From NCBI GenBank assembly GCA_041650375.1, contig JBAZLH010000003.1:62001-126000 (forward strand): a stretch of 64,000 bases of DNA. The letters run 5' to 3'. The DNA is from UBA6220 sp041650375 (GTDB lineage: Bacteria > Patescibacteriota > Minisyncoccia > Minisyncoccales > Minisyncoccaceae). The translations under genes were made by a program, and so were the position numbers. The notes beneath the pieces are model-generated. The model searched no databases, was not told the DNA's origin, and worked only from the letters and a program-made list of their open reading frames with translations. Shown here piece by piece: positions 49,118 to 57,900 of this stretch (positions within the stretch are counted from its first letter, which is position 1; each line of letters opens with the position of its first letter).

Positions 49118-50338
49118 TTAGTTAATGTATTTTCTGCCTTTGAGTTTGTCCGGGAAATATTCTTGTTTTTCTTTGTATCCGAAAGACGGACTGTATTTAT
49201 AATCCTTGCCATAGCCCAATTGTTGCATTAGTTTTGTGGGTGCGTTTCGAATATGCAAGGGCACAGGCAAATTACCGTGCTTTCTAACATCGTCCGCGGC
49301 CTTGCCATAGGCCAAATACAATTCATTGGATTTTTTGCATTTCGCCATATAAACTACGGCTTGGGCTAAAATCACATTGCACTCGGGGTACCCAATGAAA
49401 TGGCAGGCGTTGTAAGCCGCCACGGCTTGCTCTAAGGCGCGGGAGTTGGCCAACCCGATATCTTCTGAGGCAAACCGAACAATGCGCCTGGCAATGTATA
49501 ACGGATCTTCCCCGCCTTCAACCATTCTCGCCAGCCAATACAAAGCCGCATCTGCATCCGACCCACGCATTGATTTGTGCAAGGCGGAAATAATATTATA
49601 ATGTTCTTCGCCTTCGCGGTCGTATAATAAATTTATTTTCTGGGAAGCTTCCTCAATTACTTTTAAAGTAACGTTGCCACCCGAAGCCATGGTTGCGTAT
49701 TCTAAAATATTTAAAGCAATTCTGGCATCACCATTGCTGATTCGGCTGATTACGCCTATTTCTTTATCATTGATTTTTATTTTCAAATTTCCCAGCCCGC
49801 GCTTTTTGTCCTTAATCGCTTTTTTTATAAGTTTTTTAATGTCTCCAGCTTCCAATTGTTTAAAAACAAAAACTCGACACCTGGATAATAAAGCGGAACG
49901 GACTTCAAAGCTGGGATTTTCCGTGGTGGCGCCAATTAAGGTAATCAACCCGCTTTCAATATGGGGCAATAGCCCGTCTTGTTGGGTTTTATTCCAACGG
50001 TGGATTTCATCCACAAATAAAATTGTTTTGCGGCTTGCCAGATTATTGCTCTTGGCGCGGGTAATTATTTCCCGTAAATCTTTCAGCCCGCTTGAAACCG
50101 CGCTAATGCGGATAAAGTCGGATTTGGTTTGCTTGGCAATAATCATTGCCAAAGTGGTCTTGCCCGTGCCCGGCGGCCCCCAAAAAATCATTGAGGGAAT
50201 CGTGTCTGATTTAATAGCTTCGCGAAGCAGCTTGCTTTCGCCCACGATTTCTTCCTGCCCGAAAAAATCATCCAATATTTCGGGACGCATTCTGTCCGCC
50301 AAAGGTGAAGCTTGTTGTATTTCTTTACCCATTTCCAT
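49118..50338 (-). CDS. rarA: replication-associated recombination protein A (RarA/MgsA)
   Basis: A 406-residue AAA+ ATPase: RMRPEILDDFFGQEEIVG, Walker A FWGPPGTGKTTLA, Walker B FVDEIHRWNK, sensor 1 GATTENPSF, SRC-like LLSRCRVFVFK, and the C-terminal helical domain (KSMRGSDADAALYWLARMVEGGEDPLYIARR). It acts at stalled replication forks. It is transcribed from a near-leaderless promoter. Confidence 0.96.
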   Translation of the reverse strand: MEMGKEIQQASPLADRMRPEILDDFFGQEEIVGESKLLREAIKSDTIPSMIFWGPPGTGKTTLAMIIAKQTKSDFIRISAVSSGLKDLREIITRAKSNNLASRKTILFVDEIHRWNKTQQDGLLPHIESGLITLIGATTENPSFEVRSALLSRCRVFVFKQLEAGDIKKLIKKAIKDKKRGLGNLKIKINDKEIGVISRISNGDARIALNILEYATMASGGNVTLKVIEEASQKINLLYDREGEEHYNIISALHKSMRGSDADAALYWLARMVEGGEDPLYIARRIVRFASEDIGLANSRALEQAVAAYNACHFIGYPECNVILAQAVVYMAKCKKSNELYLAYGKAADDVRKHGNLPVPLHIRNAPTKLMQQLGYGKDYKYSPSFGYKEKQEYFPDKLKGRKYIN

Positions 50339-50345
50339 TACCCGT

Positions 50346-50375
50346 ATTTTACCTCTTTTGAGTTACAAGAATCAA
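50346..50375 (-). promoter_or_regulatory. rarA promoter, leaderless type
   Basis: On the minus strand: TTGATT, 18 bases, TAAAAT, ending 7 bases before the ATG. Confidence 0.65.
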
Positions 50376-50463
50376 GAAGTGAAAATACGAAAAAATCTTT
50401 GCGAACACAAAAAACTCTAAGCTACAAGTCAAGTTTTTATGGATTGGAGGCCGAACTCCAAAA

Positions 50464-51828
50464 TTAATTTTGTGTGCCGAACGTTGCAGTAGGTTCGCTC
50501 GCAACATATGGGCGGACGAGAACCCAATCAATATCTACTCGGCTGCCCGCGTTTTGCACATAAGTTGACCATGTGCCATTGGCAGCGAAATAAGGAGTAG
50601 CGGTAACAAGATTAGCGTTATCAATATAACAATCAAACTGGCCATGCCTTTTTAAAGTAATCCTGTGCCAAACATTGGCTGTCCAACCACCCATAGCCAA
50701 TGCCGAACCCCAACTGCCATTATTCCAAACGCGATACATGGGAGTACTAAGCCCAAGGTCATATGGAGATGGAGCCACATAATAACCATGGCCAACACGA
50801 TCCGAATAAACAAATTGTTCCCTATACGACGTGTTGGCATGGTATGATTTTGCGTAAGTTTCCAAAATATAATTATCCGGGACATAATACGAACTATAAA
50901 GTTCGGATATTGCCCCTGTCCCAATATGGCTCATTATTGAATTAGACACTGTTACGGTCGCAGCGCCCAATAATGTCCATTTGCTTGAATCCAAAGAACT
51001 TACGGGATTTATGTAATCGTCAAAAAACATTCCTTGCGAAGATGAAAAAGTTAAGCTTCCGTTGGAAGACAATGTTGGGCTCGCGGATTGATAATACATT
51101 CGGATGGTTGTATTGCCATTGGCGATTGCCGGGACGTTTACCCAAAAAGTGGCGCTGGTTCCGGAAACCACGGAACCGGTTTCAATCCAAAAAGGCAAAG
51201 CGGTATTGCCGGCGCTATCGGAAAAAGCAACATCCGTAAAAGCATCAACGCACAATCCTTCGCAATTGGCAGTTCCGTTGGCACCCTGGTTCGCGGCTTT
51301 GTAAACAATTAATTTGATCGGATAATTCGTTAAGCTTGTTCCGCTGGCAATAGTGATAATTTTATAATGGCCGTAACCGGCAACACCCGTACTCCAACCG
51401 TTAGCAGTGCTAAAAGAATAACTTGCCCCGCTGTTTAACGTAGCTTGGATGGTAAAATCAGCGCCGCTGGTTGACGCATAGGTATAATTTTTTGTTGGCG
51501 ACTGAGGATCGGTTGGCATTCTGGCCAAATAATCGGAAAGGACATTGTTGCTTGGGTCGCCCAAACACCCGGCCGCTCCGATTGTGCAACTGGATAATAC
51601 CGGATAAGTATGCCCCGCGGATTGATACATTAGTAAGGCTTTCTGAATAGCCGATAAATCAGATTTGCGCCTGGCATCATTAGCGGAATTAAGCGAATCG
51701 GTCATGGAAATAAAAATGAAGCCGGCGAGTATACCGACAATCGCAATCGTAACCAAGAGTTCAATTAGGGTGAATGCCCGACTAAATTGCATAGATTTCA
51801 TTGGGTAAACTTTAATTTTTTTGTGCAT
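50464..51828 (-). CDS. prepilin-like protein with a DUF2341-type domain
   Basis: A 454-residue protein. The N-terminus is a type IV pilin leader: basic start, then RA|FTLIELLVTIAIVGILAG with Glu at +5 (prepilin peptidase site after Ala18). A pilin-like stalk with a CxnC pair (SSCTIGAAGCLG) reaches about residue 150. A DUF2341-like domain (GHYKIITIASGTSLTNYPIKL to ATFWVNVPAI) and a concanavalin/laminin-G-like domain (YVPDNYILETYAKSYH, DWVLVRPYVASEP) follow. It is probably surface-displayed at a pilus tip, possibly binding sugars. It may be leaderless. Confidence 0.82.
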   Translation of the reverse strand: MHKKIKVYPMKSMQFSRAFTLIELLVTIAIVGILAGFIFISMTDSLNSANDARRKSDLSAIQKALLMYQSAGHTYPVLSSCTIGAAGCLGDPSNNVLSDYLARMPTDPQSPTKNYTYASTSGADFTIQATLNSGASYSFSTANGWSTGVAGYGHYKIITIASGTSLTNYPIKLIVYKAANQGANGTANCEGLCVDAFTDVAFSDSAGNTALPFWIETGSVVSGTSATFWVNVPAIANGNTTIRMYYQSASPTLSSNGSLTFSSSQGMFFDDYINPVSSLDSSKWTLLGAATVTVSNSIMSHIGTGAISELYSSYYVPDNYILETYAKSYHANTSYREQFVYSDRVGHGYYVAPSPYDLGLSTPMYRVWNNGSWGSALAMGGWTANVWHRITLKRHGQFDCYIDNANLVTATPYFAANGTWSTYVQNAGSRVDIDWVLVRPYVASEPTATFGTQN

Positions 51829-51833
51829 TTGAT

Positions 51834-51841
51834 TTATTATA
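51834..51841 (-). promoter_or_regulatory. extended -10 promoter of the prepilin gene, leaderless type
   Basis: On the minus strand TGTTATAAT is an extended -10 ending 7 bases before the ATG; no good -35. Confidence 0.55.
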
Positions 51842-51901
51842 ACAAATTATTCCTAGAAAGAAAATAATTTATTAAAAATTATCTAAATAATAAAAACTAA
51901 T

Positions 51902-51935
51902 TAAAAAATCCTCTGTAAATTACAAAGGATAAAAA
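51902..51935 (-). terminator. terminator of the 4-TM protein
   Basis: On the minus strand ATCCTTTGTA pairs with TACAGAGGAT (one wobble) across 3-4 bases, then T6. Confidence 0.82.
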
Positions 51936-51936
51936 G

Positions 51937-52329
51937 TTAATTGTCGATTAGATTTAACCAGCCCATAAAGACAATTGTTTGGGTTCCTAAAAAGACCAAA
52001 GCTATAACCATAATGATTATGATCAAATTTTGTTCTCCGGCTCCAAGGTATAATAAAATACTACCGATACCTAAACATATTGCACAAACAAAATTAATAA
52101 ATGTTTCCCAAAATACGTTTAGCTTCCGGCTCTCTTCAATTCGGGTTTTCAAAACCGCTATTATGCCAAAGCATGCGAATAAAAAAATGCTCAGCATTAA
52201 TTCTTCAAAGCCGCCACCAGTAAAAAAATACATGGCCGGACCTATCAAAAACACAATAATTGATAAAATTGGGTTGAATACGATTATTGCAACAACTTCC
52301 CATACCGAACAAACGATGTTTCTTGTCAT
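51937..52329 (-). CDS. small 4-TM membrane protein
   Basis: A 130-residue protein with four hydrophobic helices and a GGGFEE turn. The start MTRNIVCS is chosen because AGGAGA lies 7 bases before it, while a longer upstream frame would begin inside the promoter at 52403-52431. It is not recognised; the topology resembles small uncharacterised pilin-associated or holin-like membrane proteins. It is an independent cistron with its own promoter and terminator, convergent to none. Confidence 0.7.
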   Translation of the reverse strand: MTRNIVCSVWEVVAIIVFNPILSIIVFLIGPAMYFFTGGGFEELMLSIFLFACFGIIAVLKTRIEESRKLNVFWETFINFVCAICLGIGSILLYLGAGEQNLIIIIMVIALVFLGTQTIVFMGWLNLIDN

Positions 52330-52402
52330 TTCAGCATCTCCTAATTTAAACGAGCATCCTTTCCATGCAAAACTTTTAATTGCAGGAATAGAAACTGATA
52401 AT

Positions 52403-52431
52403 AATATAACATACTTTGTTAACATTGTCAA
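52403..52431 (-). promoter_or_regulatory. promoter of the 4-TM protein
   Basis: On the minus strand: TTGACA, 17 bases, TATATT. The leader is about 65 bases ending in AGGAGA and the ATG. Confidence 0.85.
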
Positions 52432-52476
52432 ATACTATTAAATCTTTTTTATTAAGCCAATGCAAATAAAAACGAC

Positions 52477-52505
52477 TTGATAGTTGGTATTAAATTGGCT
52501 AAGAT
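52477..52505 (+). promoter_or_regulatory. valS promoter, leaderless type
   Basis: TTGATA, 17 bases, TAAGAT, ending 6 bases before the ATG at 52512. Confidence 0.72.
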
Positions 52506-52511
52506 AAAAAC

Positions 52512-54854
52512 ATGAAAAAATCAGTATCTGAATTCCCAAAGTCCTATGATTTCAAGGAAGCGGAAAAGAAATGGACAAATAACTGGGAAACTAATAAATA
52601 CTTTGAGTTCGATCGCCAAAATAAAGGCGAACTTTTTGTTGTAGACACGCCCCCGCCTTATGTTTCCGCCGACCATCTGCACGCCGGGCATATAATGTCT
52701 TACGCCCAAGCCGAATTTATCGTCCGCTATAAACGAATGCGCGGATTTAATGTTTTTTACCCAATGGGCTTTGACGACAATGGTTTGCCCACGGAAAGGT
52801 TTGTGGAAAAGAAATACAATATTGATAAATCCAAAACCACCCGCTCGGAATTCATTAAGCTTTGCTTGGAAGAAACGAAAAAAGGAATCCAAACTTATAA
52901 AAATCTTTGGAATTCATTGGGAATTTCCGTGGACTGGTCCAAGACTTACAGCACTATTGCCCCGATGGCGACCAAGGTTTCGCAAAAATCAATTTTGGAT
53001 TTATACAAAAAGGGCGCGCTTTATAAAAAAGAATTGCCGATCTTGTGGTGCCCATTTTGCCAAACCGCGATTTCCCAATCCGATTTGGAAGATAAAACTC
53101 AGGCCTCCAAAATGAATTACATTAATTTTTGCGCTCCCGATGGGCAAAACTTATTGATTGCCACCACCCGTCCGGAACTGATTCCGGCTTGTGTGGCGCT
53201 TTACGTTAACCCGACAGACGAACGATACAATAAGCTCATCGGGCAAAAAGCCATTGTGCCTTTAATGGAGCACGAAGTGGAAATAAAAGGCAGCGAAAAA
53301 GTGGAAAAAGAAATTGGCACGGGCTTAATGATGGTGTGCACTTGGGGCGACCAGGAGGACTTGGAAAAATGGCGGATAGATAATTTGAAGACCAGGAATA
53401 TTTTAACCGAAGACGGGCATTTGAATAACTTAGCCGGCAAATACGAAGGTCTGACCATTAAAGAAGCGCGCGGACAAATCTTAGATGACCTAAAAGAAAA
53501 GGGATTGCTTATGAAGCAAGAGGACTTGGAACATGCCGTAAATGTGCACGAAAGGTGCGACACGCCAGCGGAATTAATCCAAAGCAAACAATGGTTTATC
53601 AAAATCGCGGACCTAAAAGAAAAATGGCTGGAATTGGGCAAGCAAATCAAATGGCACCCGGAATACATGATTAACAACTACGAGCTCTGGGTGAATTCCT
53701 TGAAATGGGACTGGTGCGTTTCCAGGCAAAGATTTTACGGAGTTCCCTTTCCGTTTTGGATTTGCGATTATTGCGGAGAAATAATTTTGGCTGACGAAAA
53801 GGATTTGCCAATTAACCCGTTTGAACAAAAACCGCCAATGGGCAAATGCCCGAAATGCGGAAGCAAAGACATAAAGCCGGAAACAGATGTAATGGACACC
53901 TGGGCAACTTCTTCTTGCACGCCCTTCTTGTTGCGCGAATTGGGCGGCAGCGACGACTTGTTCCCCGTGGATTTGCGGCCGAACGCGCACGAGATTATCC
54001 GAACTTGGGATTTTTATTCCATTGTGAAAGGATATTATAATTTTGATACCGTTCCGTTTAAAAATATTATGGTTTCCGGGCACGGCCTAGACGAAACCGG
54101 CAGAAAAATCAGTAAACGTTTGGGCAATTATGTGCCCTCAGACAAACTGATTGAAGAATATGGAGCCGATGCCGTCCGCTATTGGGCAACCGGCGCGGGA
54201 CTAGGGCAAAATTTAAGGTTCAGCCCTATTGAAATCAAGAAAGGAAAACAAATCACCAATAAGCTTTGGAATGTTGCCAAATTTATTTTGACAACCGGAG
54301 AAGGATTTACCTCTGGCAACACCGCAAAATTTGAATACGCGGATGCTTGGATAATTGAAGAATTAAATAAAACGATTATAGAGACAACTCAATGCTTTGA
54401 CGAATACCAATATGCCAAAGCCAAATCCGCGATTGAAGATTTCTTTATGTCCAAATTTGCGGATTATTATATTGAATTCGTGAAATATAGGTTATACGGC
54501 GAAGACGCAACAAGCAAGACGGCGGCGCAAATCATTTTAAGGCAAGTATTCGTGAATATTTTAAAAATGTACGCGCCCATAATCCCCTTTATTACCGAAG
54601 AAATTTATCAATATTTTAGCGATGAAGCAACAATTCATTTATCTATCTGGCCGGAAAAATTAGAATCGATCAATTTGGATATTGGCGATTTTAATGAAGC
54701 CATAGCCGCAATTGACGAAGTTAGGAAATACAAATCAGAAAACCAAATTTCTTTAGGCGCGGAATTGGAAGAATATAAACTTACTGCAAAAGTAGACCTA
54801 AAAAAGTACGGTCAATTTATTTCTAAGGCGATTAAAGTTAAACAATTAAATTAA
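52512..54854 (+). CDS. valS: valyl-tRNA synthetase (archaeal-like type)
   Basis: A 780-residue class I synthetase of the ValRS/IleRS/LeuRS group. The HIGH motif is HAGH in DTPPPYVSADHLHAGHIMSY, the KMSKS loop is KISKRLGN. Zinc-site CxxC pairs occur at CPFC, CDYC and CPKC. GTGLMMVCTWGDQED and KWHPEYM are characteristic of ValRS, especially the archaeal-like form. IleRS or LeuRS are less likely. It lacks the long C-terminal coiled coil of E. coli ValS. It is one of the few plus-strand genes and is followed by a bidirectional terminator. Confidence 0.88.
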   Translation: MKKSVSEFPKSYDFKEAEKKWTNNWETNKYFEFDRQNKGELFVVDTPPPYVSADHLHAGHIMSYAQAEFIVRYKRMRGFNVFYPMGFDDNGLPTERFVEKKYNIDKSKTTRSEFIKLCLEETKKGIQTYKNLWNSLGISVDWSKTYSTIAPMATKVSQKSILDLYKKGALYKKELPILWCPFCQTAISQSDLEDKTQASKMNYINFCAPDGQNLLIATTRPELIPACVALYVNPTDERYNKLIGQKAIVPLMEHEVEIKGSEKVEKEIGTGLMMVCTWGDQEDLEKWRIDNLKTRNILTEDGHLNNLAGKYEGLTIKEARGQILDDLKEKGLLMKQEDLEHAVNVHERCDTPAELIQSKQWFIKIADLKEKWLELGKQIKWHPEYMINNYELWVNSLKWDWCVSRQRFYGVPFPFWICDYCGEIILADEKDLPINPFEQKPPMGKCPKCGSKDIKPETDVMDTWATSSCTPFLLRELGGSDDLFPVDLRPNAHEIIRTWDFYSIVKGYYNFDTVPFKNIMVSGHGLDETGRKISKRLGNYVPSDKLIEEYGADAVRYWATGAGLGQNLRFSPIEIKKGKQITNKLWNVAKFILTTGEGFTSGNTAKFEYADAWIIEELNKTIIETTQCFDEYQYAKAKSAIEDFFMSKFADYYIEFVKYRLYGEDATSKTAAQIILRQVFVNILKMYAPIIPFITEEIYQYFSDEATIHLSIWPEKLESINLDIGDFNEAIAAIDEVRKYKSENQISLGAELEEYKLTAKVDLKKYGQFISKAIKVKQLN

Positions 54855-54864
54855 TTTTTTAAAA

Positions 54865-54895
54865 AGCAAAAACCACCCGAAAAGGTGGTTTTTTA
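54865..54895. terminator. bidirectional terminator after valS
   Basis: A perfect AACCACC/GGTGGTT stem with a 6-base loop and A/T flanks. It serves valS (+) and the surface-protein gene (-). Confidence 0.9.
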
Positions 54896-54919
54896 CTTAA
54901 GAGTTTAGGCACTTGGCGC

Positions 54920-57900
54920 TTACTGTTGAATTGAAAAATATTTATCTTTTGGAAATACCGGAACAGCTTCCAGTTGTTTCTTTTCGTTCATTCTCTTAAC
55001 AATAATATAGATAAGCAAAAAGATTATCAATCCGATTATCAATCCGATTAGCAGCCATAACAGGTTCCACCAGCCGTTGGCGAAAAGCCCGATGGAAGCC
55101 GCGGTTGTGGATTGTTCTTGCCCGGTTGTATCAATGGTTAATGAACCTTTTACGGTTTCAACACCCTTGGCATTTACCTCAACCATATCAACCAAAGTGC
55201 TAACGGCCGGATTGCATTCGTCCACCGGAGCGACTTTTAAAACAAAGGTTAAAGTTTTGGAAGTATTGGCCGGAATGGTTCCGATTAAAATAGTGCCGTT
55301 AATATCTCCGCCATAAAATTTATTGTCCAGGCGGACATTGCTAACACTATCAATATTTTCCGGTAGGGTGTTTTTTAATAAAACGCTTTGCAAGGCCTTG
55401 CCGTCTGACGAAGAAATCACAACGCTAACCGCAATTTCATCGCCCGGCTTGGCATAAACAACGCCATTAGTGACCTGGCCGTTTTGAGTTATGTTTCTAC
55501 CCGTAATATTCAAAACAATCGCCCGAGGAATAACCACTGCCGGAACATAAGGTTGGACCGTTTGCCCACCCATGCCGTTAGTGCTTACGTATTTTTTCGC
55601 GTTAACGCTCGTTGACCAAGAATACATTCCTTCATCACAACCCACGGACCAGGCGCGATAGTAATAATTTTTATTGGCTAAAACATCGGAGTCAAAATAA
55701 TTTGTGCCTGTTCCAAAGTAAACCGCAACCCCATCCGTGGCAGTCACAGGATAAGAATTTAATTTTCTAGTTATCACTGTATAGCACGCGCCTTCACCGT
55801 TCAACCAAGTTAAATTTACTCCGTTGCCAGACAAAGAACCGTTAAAATACAAGGGCTCGTCCGGAGCGGTCATAAATTTCAAAGTATTCCCATAAACAAT
55901 CGCGCCATTGCTGCCCGTGGCTTCCGCCCTAAATGAATAAGCTTTGGCTTTTTCCAAATTATTGACCGTGATATAAAATCTTTGGCCAGCTCTTTTATTG
56001 GATAAAGCAAGCGTGGTTAAGTTTAAGCTGTTGCCGCGGCCGTAAGCAAACCTTACATTAGCCGGATTGCCATTATCTCCATCCAAGCGTCCGTTTAAAG
56101 CAGCGGATTTAGTTGTAATAGAAGTCGCGTCATAAGTGGAAACCGCCAAGTTGCTGTACGAGACAGGCTGGTAGTTTGTGCCGACTTGGATATTTACCGA
56201 GCTGGAAGCCGATTGTCCACGATTGTTGTAAACCGTAATCGTGCAGGCATAAGAATTGCTGTTATTATAATTAATATTCGGAGCATAATAAGTCGGATTT
56301 AAAATATTATAACTGGACAATGTTCCTCCGTTACAGTTCCAAGAATAAGTTAAATAACTTCCTTGCGGGTCGGAAGCTGTGGCGTTCATATAAACGCTTC
56401 CGCCGGCCGGAATATTTTTATCGTTTCCGGCGTAAACAGTCGGAGGGTTGTTATTATTGTAACCGCTATTTCTTACCGTGATATTAACTCCATCGGAATT
56501 GGTTGCTCCAACAGTATTCGTAACGGTTAAATTGCAAAAATACAAAAGATCGTTGCCCGAAGAAACCATTGGCGCGTAAAAAGTCGGATTTAAAATATTA
56601 TAACTGGACAATGAACCGCCGTTGCAGTTCCAAGAATAATTTAAGCTGTAGCCTTGCGGGTCAGAGGCTGTAGCATTCATATAAACGCTTTGCCCGGATT
56701 GGACGTTTTTATTGTCTCCGGCGTCAACATTCGGAATAAAGTTTGTTTGGTTTTTATAAGCCATACAATTAACGTCGCTGCCGCCGTTTTGGCCGGTGCA
56801 ATACCAAGTCCACGGGCCTGATCCGGTAAAACTGATTGCGTTTCCGGAATTGCATAAATTACCGGAAGGCGCATAGGTAAAGTAATTTCCGGCCGCGGAA
56901 CCGCATTGGCCGTTAATAGGATTGGAAGTATTTGTCCTGTTGGCGCTGCAACTTACATCGCTACCGCCATTTTGCCCGGAACAATTCCAAGTCCAAGAAT
57001 AGGAAAAGGAATTAAAATTAATTGGATCGCCGGTGTTGCAAAGATTAACTTGCGGAGTGGAAACAAAAGATTGTCCGTTCGCGGAACCGCATTGTCCGTT
57101 AATTGGCGTAGGCGAATAAGTTTTATTGGCATTGCACTGAACATTGGCGCCACCATTACTGCCATTGCAAGTCCAAGTCCACGGGCCAAGCCCTTGCGCT
57201 CCCAGAGTTGTACCAACGATACATAAATTGGCGGTTGGCGCGGAAACAAAAGATTGTCCGTTCGCGGAACCGCAAACTCCATTCTGTGGCTGAGCGTAAG
57301 AACAGCTTTGGGTTGTTATGGGATTGCCCCCAACACAACCGCTGGGCGAAGAACCTATAACGCTCCTGGTTTGAGTGTTGTTTGATTGGCAAGCGCCCCA
57401 AGCTGAATAATCAAAAGAAGTACAAGTAGTAGGCGTTGGAGTATAATTACAACTTTGAACGGTATAAGGGCTGCCACCTGTGCAACCGCTGGGCGAAGAA
57501 CCTATAACGCTCCTGGTTTGAGTGTTGTTTGATTGGCAAGCGCCCCAAGCTGAATAAGTAAACGAAGAACAGGTCGTGGCCGAAGATGGATTTACAGTGG
57601 GTTGCTTGTAGGCATAACACCAAGTAATCGGAGTGCTGGTACCGCCATCACAAGTCCAAGAATAAACATTAGACCAAGTTCCCTTACCTTCTATAGTAGA
57701 TGAATTATCAAACGCTACGGCGCTAGGCGTGCCGGCGTTGCATAAGCCCGAAGTTGGGGTGCTAAGAAAAGTGCCTCCGGCCGCGGAACCGCAAGCGCCG
57801 GCAAGAGGAGAAGAAGCTGATGCACAAGTGGCAACAGCACTGCCGGCAGTGCAAGTCCATCTAAAATATGAACTTACCGGAGCGCCTCCGCTATAATTCC

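Noticed and set aside
51937..52431. 164-residue version of the 4-TM protein
   Set aside because: Its start lies in the promoter's -35; AGGAGA precedes the internal ATG at 52329.
52512..54854. LeuRS or IleRS identity for the plus-strand synthetase
   Set aside because: GTGLMMVCTWGDQED and the editing-domain layout match ValRS; no LeuRS-specific insertion seen.
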